Below are positions 55,718-64,000 of a stretch of DNA of 64,000 bases, piece after piece. Under the pieces are notes generated by a model. It worked only from the letters and a program-made list of their open reading frames with translations. It searched no databases and was not told the origin of the DNA. Source of the DNA: Mycobacteroides chelonae (GTDB taxonomy: Bacteria; Actinomycetota; Actinomycetes; Mycobacteriales; Mycobacteriaceae). Each line of letters opens with the position of its first letter. Within the stretch, counting starts at the first letter, position 1. Made by a program: the position numbers and the translations under genes. Where the stretch lies: the NCBI RefSeq assembly GCF_016767715.1, contig NZ_CP050145.1, positions 4,278,001 to 4,342,000 on the forward strand, written 5' to 3'.

Positions 55718-55723
55718 TATGCT
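55718..55723 (+). promoter_or_regulatory. -10 element, leaderless start of 55731-56366
   Basis: TATGCT 7 nt before the ATG at 55731; supports that start over the ATG at 55719, which lies inside the element. Confidence 0.45.
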
Positions 55724-55730
55724 TCTGCGC

Positions 55731-56366
55731 ATGGGTGGGGACGATCCCGTCAGCGAATCCAACGAGCCGGAGAATCGCAGGTTCCTGGATCGCTATTCGC
55801 TGAAACGGTTGCACCAGGTCGCGATCGTCGCGGTGTTGGCGATGACCGCGGCCTTCGGCGGATTGGAAACCGCCGAGCCGATGACACCGGTGGCACTGGG
55901 ATCCTCGTATTCGAACGGCGTCTACACGATCACACCGCATCGCGTCGCCCAGATCTGTGACCCCGCACGCCTGCCGACCCGCAACCAGTTGCTGTTGCAG
56001 AAGGCCGCTAAGGAGCGCCAGCTCGTGGGCCTGTTCGCGACCGTGGAGAACACCGCCGACTCGTCCGGGGTGGTGTTGCACGACCTCAAGCCCAGTAACA
56101 GCGCCGTATTCAGTCTGGTCGGCGACGATGTTCGAGACGAGGGCGCCTACGGGCCCTACGGCCTGCTATCGGTCCTGCAGCCGGGAAAGGTCCAGGACGT
56201 GATCGTCGTTTGGGGATTCCCGTTCGGCAAAGCGCAGCCGGGCGATGACGTCATCATCAAAATGTCCGACTTCGAACGAGCCGCCGGGGTTGCCAATACC
56301 GTCACCACCTGGGGTGCCACGGGTCATTACGGCGAGCTTCGCACCACCATCGGCAGGTGCGAGTGA
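55731..56366 (+). CDS. Single-pass exported protein, unknown function
   Basis: A 211-aa protein: a charged cytoplasmic head of about 30 residues, one hydrophobic segment (VAIVAVLAMTAAFGGLE), then an outer beta-rich domain with VGLFATVENTADSSGVVL and WGFPFGKAQPGDDVIIKMSDFERAA, like the immunoglobulin-type domains of DUF4352 proteins, though not convincingly so. TGATG overlap with the next gene. Confidence 0.62.
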   Translation: MGGDDPVSESNEPENRRFLDRYSLKRLHQVAIVAVLAMTAAFGGLETAEPMTPVALGSSYSNGVYTITPHRVAQICDPARLPTRNQLLLQKAAKERQLVGLFATVENTADSSGVVLHDLKPSNSAVFSLVGDDVRDEGAYGPYGLLSVLQPGKVQDVIVVWGFPFGKAQPGDDVIIKMSDFERAAGVANTVTTWGATGHYGELRTTIGRCE

Positions 56367-56950
56367 TGCGGCGAAATCGGGCCATCGTCGCAGTCCAGGC
56401 CGTTATTTGCGCCCTGCTGCTCGCAGGCTCGGCCTACCTATACATGAATGTGCCGAAACGCACCGACTCGTACGCACCGCTCCTGGTGCACGGCACTGCC
56501 CCGGCACCCACCGCGGGCCGCAATCTGTCGGTGACCGTACATCGAGTGTTCTCGGCGCCCGAAGTCCGCGTGAAGTCATCGGTCAGCGACTCCAGCATCG
56601 ACACCTACCAGACCAAGGGCCGCTACATCGCGATCGATCTCTCCTATGAAACCGTCCGCACACCCGACAGGATCGATTTGCAGCTCGAGGCCGACCACCG
56701 CAACATCGACCGGGAGAACTTCGCCGCCACTAAGGCCTCCGGGCAACCAGGTGTCAGCGTGCGCAAGACATGGGTGTTTGACGCCCCAGAGCCTCCCAGA
56801 GCGCTCAATCTTCTCGCAATCATCTTCCCGGATAATGACTTTCGTATGATGCAGGGCTGGGTCGACTCACAACTCCTGATCGTCATCCCGCCCGAAATGA
56901 TTCAAGAGCGGCCATTGCTGACGCTCGTGAACGAGCAGGTCGTTCCATGA
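56366..56950 (+). CDS. Single-pass exported protein, unknown function
   Basis: A 194-aa protein with an N-terminal membrane segment (RAIVAVQAVICALLLAGSAYLYM) and an outer beta domain with LSVTVHRVFSAPEVRVKSS and GRYIAIDLSYETVRTP, again Ig-like. ATG 56366 shares a base with the stop of the gene before; its own end overlaps the next start as ATGA. Shape and coupling suggest it forms a complex with both neighbours. Confidence 0.62.
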   Translation: MRRNRAIVAVQAVICALLLAGSAYLYMNVPKRTDSYAPLLVHGTAPAPTAGRNLSVTVHRVFSAPEVRVKSSVSDSSIDTYQTKGRYIAIDLSYETVRTPDRIDLQLEADHRNIDRENFAATKASGQPGVSVRKTWVFDAPEPPRALNLLAIIFPDNDFRMMQGWVDSQLLIVIPPEMIQERPLLTLVNEQVVP

Positions 56951-57501
56951 GAAACTGGCTGCGGCGCAACATTATTGGAGCGATACTGATCGTTGTCGGA
57001 GTGCTCACCTTCGGCATTACGGTGGGCTATCCCTCGTGGAAAGAGAACCTTGGGACCGATATCCCCGCCGCCACCGTGCCCGCCGGCGCCACGGTCAAGA
57101 TCGACGGCGTGCTATGGCGTATGCGCGCTCTAGACATGCCCACTCCTGCGTACTCCAAGTACGACTCCCCTCAGCCACCCGGAACACGTTTTGTGGCGTA
57201 TGCATTCGACCGATCCAAGGACGGGAAGCCAGCCGCGCTGGATGAGGGATGGGCGATGTGTCGCGCCACATTTGTCGATCAGAGCTATCGGCACTGGTAT
57301 GGACAGATAGGGCTACTGCCGGTCTCGGTGTCGGATTGGACCCGGAAGCAGGGGTATGACGCCTGCAATACTGCCGGCGCATTCGCGGCCGTCATGGTGG
57401 TTCCAGAGGACGCCGACATCACCGCAGTGGACGTCGAGTTCGCACCCGAAAAAGGAAGCGCGAAAAAATACCGCTTCGTGCGGTTCATACCTCCTTCGTG
57501 A
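56947..57501 (+). CDS. Single-pass exported protein, unknown function
   Basis: A 184-aa protein: MRNWLRRNIIGAILIVVGVL opens a membrane segment, then an outer domain with GATVKIDGVLWRMRALDMP and two cysteines (AMCRATF, YDACNTAG) that could form a disulfide. Third member of the overlapping trio. Its last 17 nt overlap antisense the end of the multi-pass gene on the other strand. Confidence 0.62.
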   Translation: MRNWLRRNIIGAILIVVGVLTFGITVGYPSWKENLGTDIPAATVPAGATVKIDGVLWRMRALDMPTPAYSKYDSPQPPGTRFVAYAFDRSKDGKPAALDEGWAMCRATFVDQSYRHWYGQIGLLPVSVSDWTRKQGYDACNTAGAFAAVMVVPEDADITAVDVEFAPEKGSAKKYRFVRFIPPS

Positions 57502-58807
57502 CCGACGGCCGCGAGGCTCTCTCCACGCAATGCCAATACATTGCCACCACAAGGCATATCCGAAGCGGATCGATCAATGCGCCAATCGCTGTCCGGAAGG
57601 ACTCGCGATACGACGCCCACCAGATCCACTCATGCGGTCCCAGCAGCATGGCCACGCCGCGCCACATGTACCCGTCGGTCACGTAGACGTTGAAGTAGGC
57701 ACCGTTGGGATCCAGGACCACGGTCGCCATGAACACAAAGCCGAAGAAACACAGCGTCACCGGCCCGGAATGCACGGTGAGCCGGAGAGTGTCTCGCAGT
57801 TGGTCGGCTATGCCCAGCAGGCTCCGGAAGATTTCGGACGCACGCGTCTGGACGATGACCGGCAGCCGCTGCCAACGTGCCTTCGCCGCGAGGCCGGTCC
57901 GACTTGCCACATCGGTGACGCGGGAGCCCTGAAGTTCCCCGAATGCCGCCTGGCTGGCCCCCGCCCACGTGGTTTGCGGCCGAGCCGCATAGACGGTTCC
58001 CACAATGGCAATCCACGTCACCGCCAACAACACCGCAAGCACGGTCGGCCCCACCGCATCGGTGATCCACTTCCACACCTGACCGAGGAGGCTGAAGTGC
58101 GCGAAAAACCGCTCCTTCTGCTCGGTGTACCAGACGATGACCTTGCGCTCAGATACCCATTTCGGGCTCCCCACAAGCCGATTCGACGCGGCATTGAGCA
58201 GCAGCACCACCCACAGAGCCTGTAGGTAGACGGCCACCAGCTGGGTCCAGGCAGGGAGCTTCTCGGAATACCTGGTCAAGGCGCCACGGGCCACGAACGC
58301 GATCAGTATCGCCAGATATGCCCGCCAGTCGCTGGGAGTCATGAACTCCTGAGCCTGCGTCAACGTCCTCTCGGGGGCGCCGCCGGAGTAGGCCGCGTAG
58401 GAGAGGTCGGCGTTCAATGAACCCAGGTACAACGCGTAGTCGGCCAGAATCAGCCGCCACGCCGCAAAGAGCACGAACACCGGAAGAATCGTCTTGAGCA
58501 CGATGCCCACGAAGGCCTGATACCGCGACCGGCCATCGGTGTTCTCGTCGGGGAGGTTCGTCTCCCCGCGTATGACCAAAAACATCAGGATGTACGTGCT
58601 GAGTCTGGCCAGAGCCGCCAACGGCATGATCAGGTCGCCCCAGAATCCACCGAAGTGCACGCCCACATAGAGGGCCAGTTTGATCAGCCAGTACCGGGCG
58701 AGCCAGCCGAGGAGCCAAACTCCGATGAGCCGCGGCCAGCAGCGCCACCACAAGATCCCCGTACGGCGCAGCAGATCCACCGGACCGGATATCCCCCACG
58801 TTGCCAT
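57485..58807 (-). CDS. Multi-pass membrane protein, unknown function
   Basis: A 440-aa protein with about seven to nine hydrophobic segments, many tryptophans (WWRCWPRLIGVWLLGW near the start) and an inner loop VSERKVIVWYTEQKERFF. No transporter or enzyme signature found. It is convergent with the trio of single-pass proteins and could be their partner; no direct proof. Start ATG 58807 lies 6 nt after TACTAT. Confidence 0.7.
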   Translation of the reverse strand: MATWGISGPVDLLRRTGILWWRCWPRLIGVWLLGWLARYWLIKLALYVGVHFGGFWGDLIMPLAALARLSTYILMFLVIRGETNLPDENTDGRSRYQAFVGIVLKTILPVFVLFAAWRLILADYALYLGSLNADLSYAAYSGGAPERTLTQAQEFMTPSDWRAYLAILIAFVARGALTRYSEKLPAWTQLVAVYLQALWVVLLLNAASNRLVGSPKWVSERKVIVWYTEQKERFFAHFSLLGQVWKWITDAVGPTVLAVLLAVTWIAIVGTVYAARPQTTWAGASQAAFGELQGSRVTDVASRTGLAAKARWQRLPVIVQTRASEIFRSLLGIADQLRDTLRLTVHSGPVTLCFFGFVFMATVVLDPNGAYFNVYVTDGYMWRGVAMLLGPHEWIWWASYRESFRTAIGALIDPLRICLVVAMYWHCVERASRPSVTKEV

Positions 58808-58813
58808 GGGCAG

Positions 58814-58819
58814 ATAGTA
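58814..58819 (-). promoter_or_regulatory. -10 element, leaderless start of 57485-58807
   Basis: TACTAT on the minus strand, 6 nt before ATG 58807. Confidence 0.5.
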
Positions 58820-58825
58820 GCTAGC

Positions 58826-60562
58826 TCAGTCCTCCGCGTGGGCGTACTTGCCACCGGCACCCAGCGAGGCCAGAGCCGCGATGGCCATCATCAGCGCGGC
58901 GGCGACGAACACCACCACCAGACCGGCATGGAAGGGCTCGGTGATGAGATTCGGGAAGAACGACTGCCCCGTCAGCTCGGCCGCGTTGACCCCCGGCTGC
59001 TCCAGAACACCTGAAGGAGCGAGCAATTCACTGATGGGGTTGTAGCCGAGGAATGCCGCGAACAGGCTGCCCACTGGTGGTGTACCGGCCACTTCAGCGG
59101 CAGTGGCGGCGGGCACGCCCTGGGCGGTCAGACCCGACTGCATCGCCCCCGGCATCGTGGCGGAAAGCCCGACGATCATGAGCGAGAAGAAGATTCCAAT
59201 CGATAGGGAGTTGCCCGCGTTGAAGAAGGTGCCACGCACCCCCGAGGCGGCGCCGCGCTGATGGGCGGGCACGCTCGACATGATGGCCGCGGTGTTGGGT
59301 GCGGTGAAGATGGCCGATCCCAACCCGTTGAGAAAGATGAGCGCCGCGAAGGCCCAGTAATTGAAGTTCACCGGAATGGCGATGAGCGCCAGGAACGTCA
59401 CCGCCGACAGCACCATGCCGCCGGTGGCGAACGGCCGGGCGCCATAGCGGTCCGAGAGCACACCGGCCACCGGGCCGGCCAACAGGAAGCCAAGTGTCAT
59501 GGGCAGCAGGAAGATTCCCGCCCACAGCGGGGTCGATTCATAGCTATATCCGCGCAATGGCAACCAGATGCCCTGCAGCCAGATGATGAGCATGAACTGC
59601 AGACCGCCACGACCCACCGACGCCAGTAGATTGGCCAGGTTCCCCAGGCCGAACGCACGGTTCTTGAATAAGCGCATATCCAGCATCGGGTCGGCCACCC
59701 GAGACTCGATCACACAGAACAGCACCAGCAGAGCGACACCGGCGATCAACGATCCGTAGACCAGCGGGTTGCCCCATCCGGTATTTGAATTGCCGTACGG
59801 CTGAATGCCATACGTGATGCCGGTGAGCAGCACAGTCAGCCCCAGCGCGACGGTCACGGTTCCGGCCCAGTCCAGCTTTCCCGGCGTGGGCTGGTCGATC
59901 TCGACGAGCGACCGGTACGACCACACTGTGCCCAGCAGGCCCAGCGGCACACCCACCCAGAAGATGGCGCGCCAATCCCATTCGGAGAGCACGCCTCCGA
60001 TCAACAGCCCCAGGAAGGACCCGGCCACCGCGGCCACCTGGTTGATGCCCAGCGCCAGACCGCGCTGTGTGGAGGGGAAGGCATCGGTCAGGATCGCCGA
60101 CGAGTTGGCCATCAGCATGGCCCCACCCACCCCTTGCACCACGCGCCAGGCGATGAGCCAGACCGCACCGCCGCCGTAGTGGAAGGGATCGAACGAGAGC
60201 ACTACCGCCGCAACGGTGAAGACGACGAAGCCCATGTTGTATATCCGGACTCGCCCGTACATGTCGCCGAGGCGACCGAACAACACAACGAGCACCGCGG
60301 AGGCCAGCAGATAACCCATGAGCATCCAGAGCAGATAGCTCACGTTCCCGGCAGCGAGCGGGTTCAGACCGATGCCGCGGAAAATGGCCGGAAGTGAGAT
60401 CAGGACAATCGACGAGTTGATGGTCGCCAGCAGCACACCCAGCGTGGTGTTGGACAGCGCCACCCACTTGTAGTGCGGATGGTCGCGATCCACCCGCACA
60501 CGACGTCGGGCGGTTGCGATATCCGCAGCTGTCTCGTCGGTCCGTGTCATCAATTCAGTCAT
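58826..60562 (-). CDS. MFS drug exporter, DHA2 (14-TM) family
   Basis: A 578-aa major facilitator with about 14 membrane segments. N-terminal LSNTTLGVLLATINSSIVLISLPAIFRGIGLNP, motif A LFGRLGDMYGRVRIYNMGF and motif C-like GSFLGLLIGGVLSEWDWRAIFWVGVP mark the EmrB/QacA type. Start ATG 60562 (MTELMTRTDE) follows AAGGGTGA; 27 extra codons upstream are unsupported. Substrate not predictable. Confidence 0.89.
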   Translation of the reverse strand: MTELMTRTDETAADIATARRRVRVDRDHPHYKWVALSNTTLGVLLATINSSIVLISLPAIFRGIGLNPLAAGNVSYLLWMLMGYLLASAVLVVLFGRLGDMYGRVRIYNMGFVVFTVAAVVLSFDPFHYGGGAVWLIAWRVVQGVGGAMLMANSSAILTDAFPSTQRGLALGINQVAAVAGSFLGLLIGGVLSEWDWRAIFWVGVPLGLLGTVWSYRSLVEIDQPTPGKLDWAGTVTVALGLTVLLTGITYGIQPYGNSNTGWGNPLVYGSLIAGVALLVLFCVIESRVADPMLDMRLFKNRAFGLGNLANLLASVGRGGLQFMLIIWLQGIWLPLRGYSYESTPLWAGIFLLPMTLGFLLAGPVAGVLSDRYGARPFATGGMVLSAVTFLALIAIPVNFNYWAFAALIFLNGLGSAIFTAPNTAAIMSSVPAHQRGAASGVRGTFFNAGNSLSIGIFFSLMIVGLSATMPGAMQSGLTAQGVPAATAAEVAGTPPVGSLFAAFLGYNPISELLAPSGVLEQPGVNAAELTGQSFFPNLITEPFHAGLVVVFVAAALMMAIAALASLGAGGKYAHAED

Positions 60563-60726
60563 CGTCACCCTTGTTGCGCGCTTCTCCCCCGACGCGGCCA
60601 GCGGAGCATCCCAGCCCGGCCGTCTGTGGACACCACGGTGCACAACTTTAGCAAGGGAAACTATATTCCCAAAACTTTCGAGCCCTCATCTGTCAGATCG
60701 GGCTTCGGGCGCATGCCTCATCCGGT

Positions 60727-60784
60727 TCGAGTGCGAGCCTGACGCGTAAATCTGGCCGAAAATCCGGGTGAGGCTCGCACTCGA
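60727..60784. repeat. 14-bp perfect stem with 30-nt loop
   Basis: Arms TCGAGTGCGAGCCT (60727-60740) and AGGCTCGCACTCGA (60771-60784) flank a 30-nt loop holding ATCTGGCCGAAAATC. It lies between the divergent MFS and thiC genes, in the 380-bp gene-free stretch, upstream of the riboswitch. Compare the element at 26218. Confidence 0.7.
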
Positions 60785-60851
60785 CGGAGAAATCCGTGGC
60801 TCACCGAGTAGCGTGGCCAGTGTTCGTCAACGAACAGCCCCAACACAAAAA

Positions 60852-62575
<1,724 letters not shown>

Positions 62576-62577
62576 GC

Positions 62578-63411
62578 ATGAACACCTTCCTGCCCCTCCC
62601 GGAGCCAGGAGTCACCCCGGTGCGTGCGATGACCATCGCCGGGTCCGACTCCGGGGGCGGGGCAGGTATCCAAGCCGATATGCGCACCATGGCACTGCTC
62701 GGCGTGCACGGATGCGTGGCGGTCACCGCGGTGACCGTGCAGAACTCGTTGGGTGTCAGGGACTTTCACGAGATTCCGCCACAGGTAGTGGCCGCGCAGA
62801 TGGACGCGGTCATCACCGATATCGGCATCCAGGCGGCCAAGACCGGGATGTTGGCCTCCGCGCCGATCATCGAGGCCATCGCGCAGGCATGGTCGCACCT
62901 GGCGCCTGGCGTGCCCCTGGTCGTCGATCCGGTGTGCGCGTCCATGCACGGCGATCCGCTGCTGCACCCCAGTGCACTGGATGCCCTACGCACACAGTTA
63001 TTTCCGTTGGCAACACTCGTCACTCCCAATCTGGACGAGGTACGCCTGCTCGTGGACGTCGATGTAGTCGACGAGGAATCGCAAAGGGAAGCGGCGCGAA
63101 AACTACATGCCCTCGGGCCCCAATGGGCGCTGGTGAAGGGTGGGCACCTTCGATCCAGCGATACCAGCACCGACCTGCTTTTCGACGGGACCGAATTTCA
63201 CTACTTCCCCGTCGAGCGGGTGGACACCGGCCATGATCACGGCGCCGGGGACACCCTCGCCGCATCTATCAGTTGCGCACTGGCCCATGGTTTTTCCGTG
63301 GTCGAGGCAGTGGCATTCGGGAAACGGTGGATCACCGAGTGCCTGCGAGCCGCGTATCCACTTGGCCGAGGCCACGGCCCGGTATCGGCCCTCTTTAGAC
63401 TCAACGTGTGA
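62578..63411 (+). CDS. thiD: HMP/HMP-P kinase
   Basis: A 277-aa ribokinase-fold kinase phosphorylating HMP and [57 protein letters not shown] and [21 protein letters not shown] are family motifs. ATG 62578 ([11 protein letters not shown]) matches mycobacterial relatives; GTG 62572, overlapping the thiC stop as GTGA, is an alternative. Shares the riboswitch-controlled message. Confidence 0.95.
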   Translation: MNTFLPLPEPGVTPVRAMTIAGSDSGGGAGIQADMRTMALLGVHGCVAVTAVTVQNSLGVRDFHEIPPQVVAAQMDAVITDIGIQAAKTGMLASAPIIEAIAQAWSHLAPGVPLVVDPVCASMHGDPLLHPSALDALRTQLFPLATLVTPNLDEVRLLVDVDVVDEESQREAARKLHALGPQWALVKGGHLRSSDTSTDLLFDGTEFHYFPVERVDTGHDHGAGDTLAASISCALAHGFSVVEAVAFGKRWITECLRAAYPLGRGHGPVSALFRLNV

Positions 63412-64000
63412 GCACCGAGGAACTTCCGGATATCGCCGGAATTGCGCATCACCCCGACGGGCAGCCGCATGGCGCCGTGGTGCTGACCCACGGCGCCGGC
63501 GGTAGCTGCCACTCCCCCATGCTGCGCTTGTTGTGCACGGCGTGGGCCGAACGCGGCTGGCTGGCACTACGTTTCGATATGCCCTTCCGGCGCAACCGGC
63601 CCAGCGGTCCGCCCTCGGCCTCATCGGCCGACAAGGACCGCGCTGGTATCGCCGAGGTGATCGAGAAGGCTCGTGCCATGGTGGACGGCCCGCTCCTGGC
63701 CGGCGGTCATTCGTATGGCGGACGCCAGACCTCGATGCTCATATCGGAAAAGGGCCCGATCATCGACGTCCTGACGTTGTTCTCCTACCCGCTGCATCCG
63801 CCCGGTAAGCCCGATCGGCTTCGCACCGAACATCTGGCTGGCATCGCGGTTCCGACGGTGTTCACCCATGGCAGCTCGGATGCGTTCGGCACCATCGCCG
63901 AAATCAAGGCGGCGTCGGTCCTGATACCGGGCGGAGCGACGATCGTGGAGATCACCGGCGCACGTCACGACTTGGGGTCCAAGACAATCGACGTCCCGGC
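63408..64000 (+). CDS. Alpha/beta hydrolase, Tex30/KANL3-like, truncated by window end
   Basis: At least 197 codons with no stop before the window ends. Start is GTG 63408 overlapping the thiD stop (GTGA). The protein begins [35 protein letters not shown], the nucleophile elbow GGHSYGGRQTS, then HGSSDAFGT and ARHDLGSK supply the expected Ser, Asp and His. Resembles Rv0421c by order. Role in the thiamine operon unknown. Confidence 0.85.
   Translation, partial: MSTEELPDIAGIAHHPDGQPHGAVVLTHGAGGSCHSPMLRLLCTAWAERGWLALRFDMPFRRNRPSGPPSASSADKDRAGIAEVIEKARAMVDGPLLAGGHSYGGRQTSMLISEKGPIIDVLTLFSYPLHPPGKPDRLRTEHLAGIAVPTVFTHGSSDAFGTIAEIKAASVLIPGGATIVEITGARHDLGSKTIDVP

Overview
This window is high-GC mycobacterial chromosome. 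Evidence for that: a complete mce4 steroid-import operon, KshA, FadD19, FadE26/27, a PE-PPE-domain protein, F420-type (LLM and Ddn-like) oxidoreductases, a VirR-like protein, and many GTG starts with leaderless promoters. From remembered gene order, about 8.9-44.6 kb matches the M. tuberculosis Rv3489-Rv3531c cholesterol region and about 49.1-64 kb matches Rv0433-Rv0421c in reverse. There are no PE_PGRS genes. A rapid grower such as the Mycobacteroides abscessus/chelonae group is likely, but that is inference. I saw no tRNA, rRNA, CRISPR, transposase or prophage gene.

Layout. 0-6.7 kb: housekeeping and accessory genes (small protein, membrane protein, PPK2, GabD2-type dehydrogenase, MFS/DinB pair, ArsR/SRPBCC pair). 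6.9-10.6 kb: an exported PE-PPE-domain hydrolase, a 54-aa protein and otsA. 10.6-20.7 kb, minus strand: two Mce-associated proteins, mce4F-A, yrbE4B and yrbE4A, almost all joined by 1-8 nt overlaps. 21-40 kb: the sterol catabolic block, made of hsd4A-fdxD, fadE26-fadE27-fadD17, fadD19-NMO, echA19, an LLM oxidoreductase, OB-fold protein-ltp4-ltp3-NTF2 protein, fprA, a gamma-carbonic-anhydrase-like protein, and kshA plus a Cys-rich partner. 40-45.6 kb: dtd, a four-gene operon (DUF1214, SDR, sulfotransferase, FAD protein) and a divergent IclR regulator. 46.2-49.1 kb: cysD-cysNC. 49.1-54.4 kb: YbdK-like ligase, sodC, VirR-like, DUF3263, def, GNAT, xthA. 54.5-58.8 kb: lipoprotein and membrane genes of unknown role. 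58.8-64 kb: DHA2 exporter, TPP riboswitch, thiC, thiD and a truncated alpha/beta hydrolase.

How it works together. Five sites match the KstR consensus TnnAACnnGTTnnA, at 20941, 22338, 29073, 31659 and 37929. They sit in front of mce4, fdxD/fadE26, fadD19/echA19, the OB-fold/ltp4/ltp3 operon and kshA. Import (Mce4), side-chain activation (FadD19, FadD17), dehydrogenation (FadE26/27), hydration (EchA19), carbon-carbon cleavage (Ltp3/Ltp4 with the OB-fold protein) and ring hydroxylation (KshA) therefore look co-regulated by a KstR encoded elsewhere. A sixth, near-consensus site lies between the -35 and -10 of cysD. The cysDNC products make PAPS, and a PAPS-type sulfotransferase lies a few kb upstream, so sulfur activation may be tied to sterol metabolism here. 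An IdeR-like iron box precedes fprA. Fourteen other genes have a TANNNT element 6-7 nt before the start codon, pointing to leaderless mRNAs.

Mycobacterial gene names come from remembered protein families and gene order, not from a database search.
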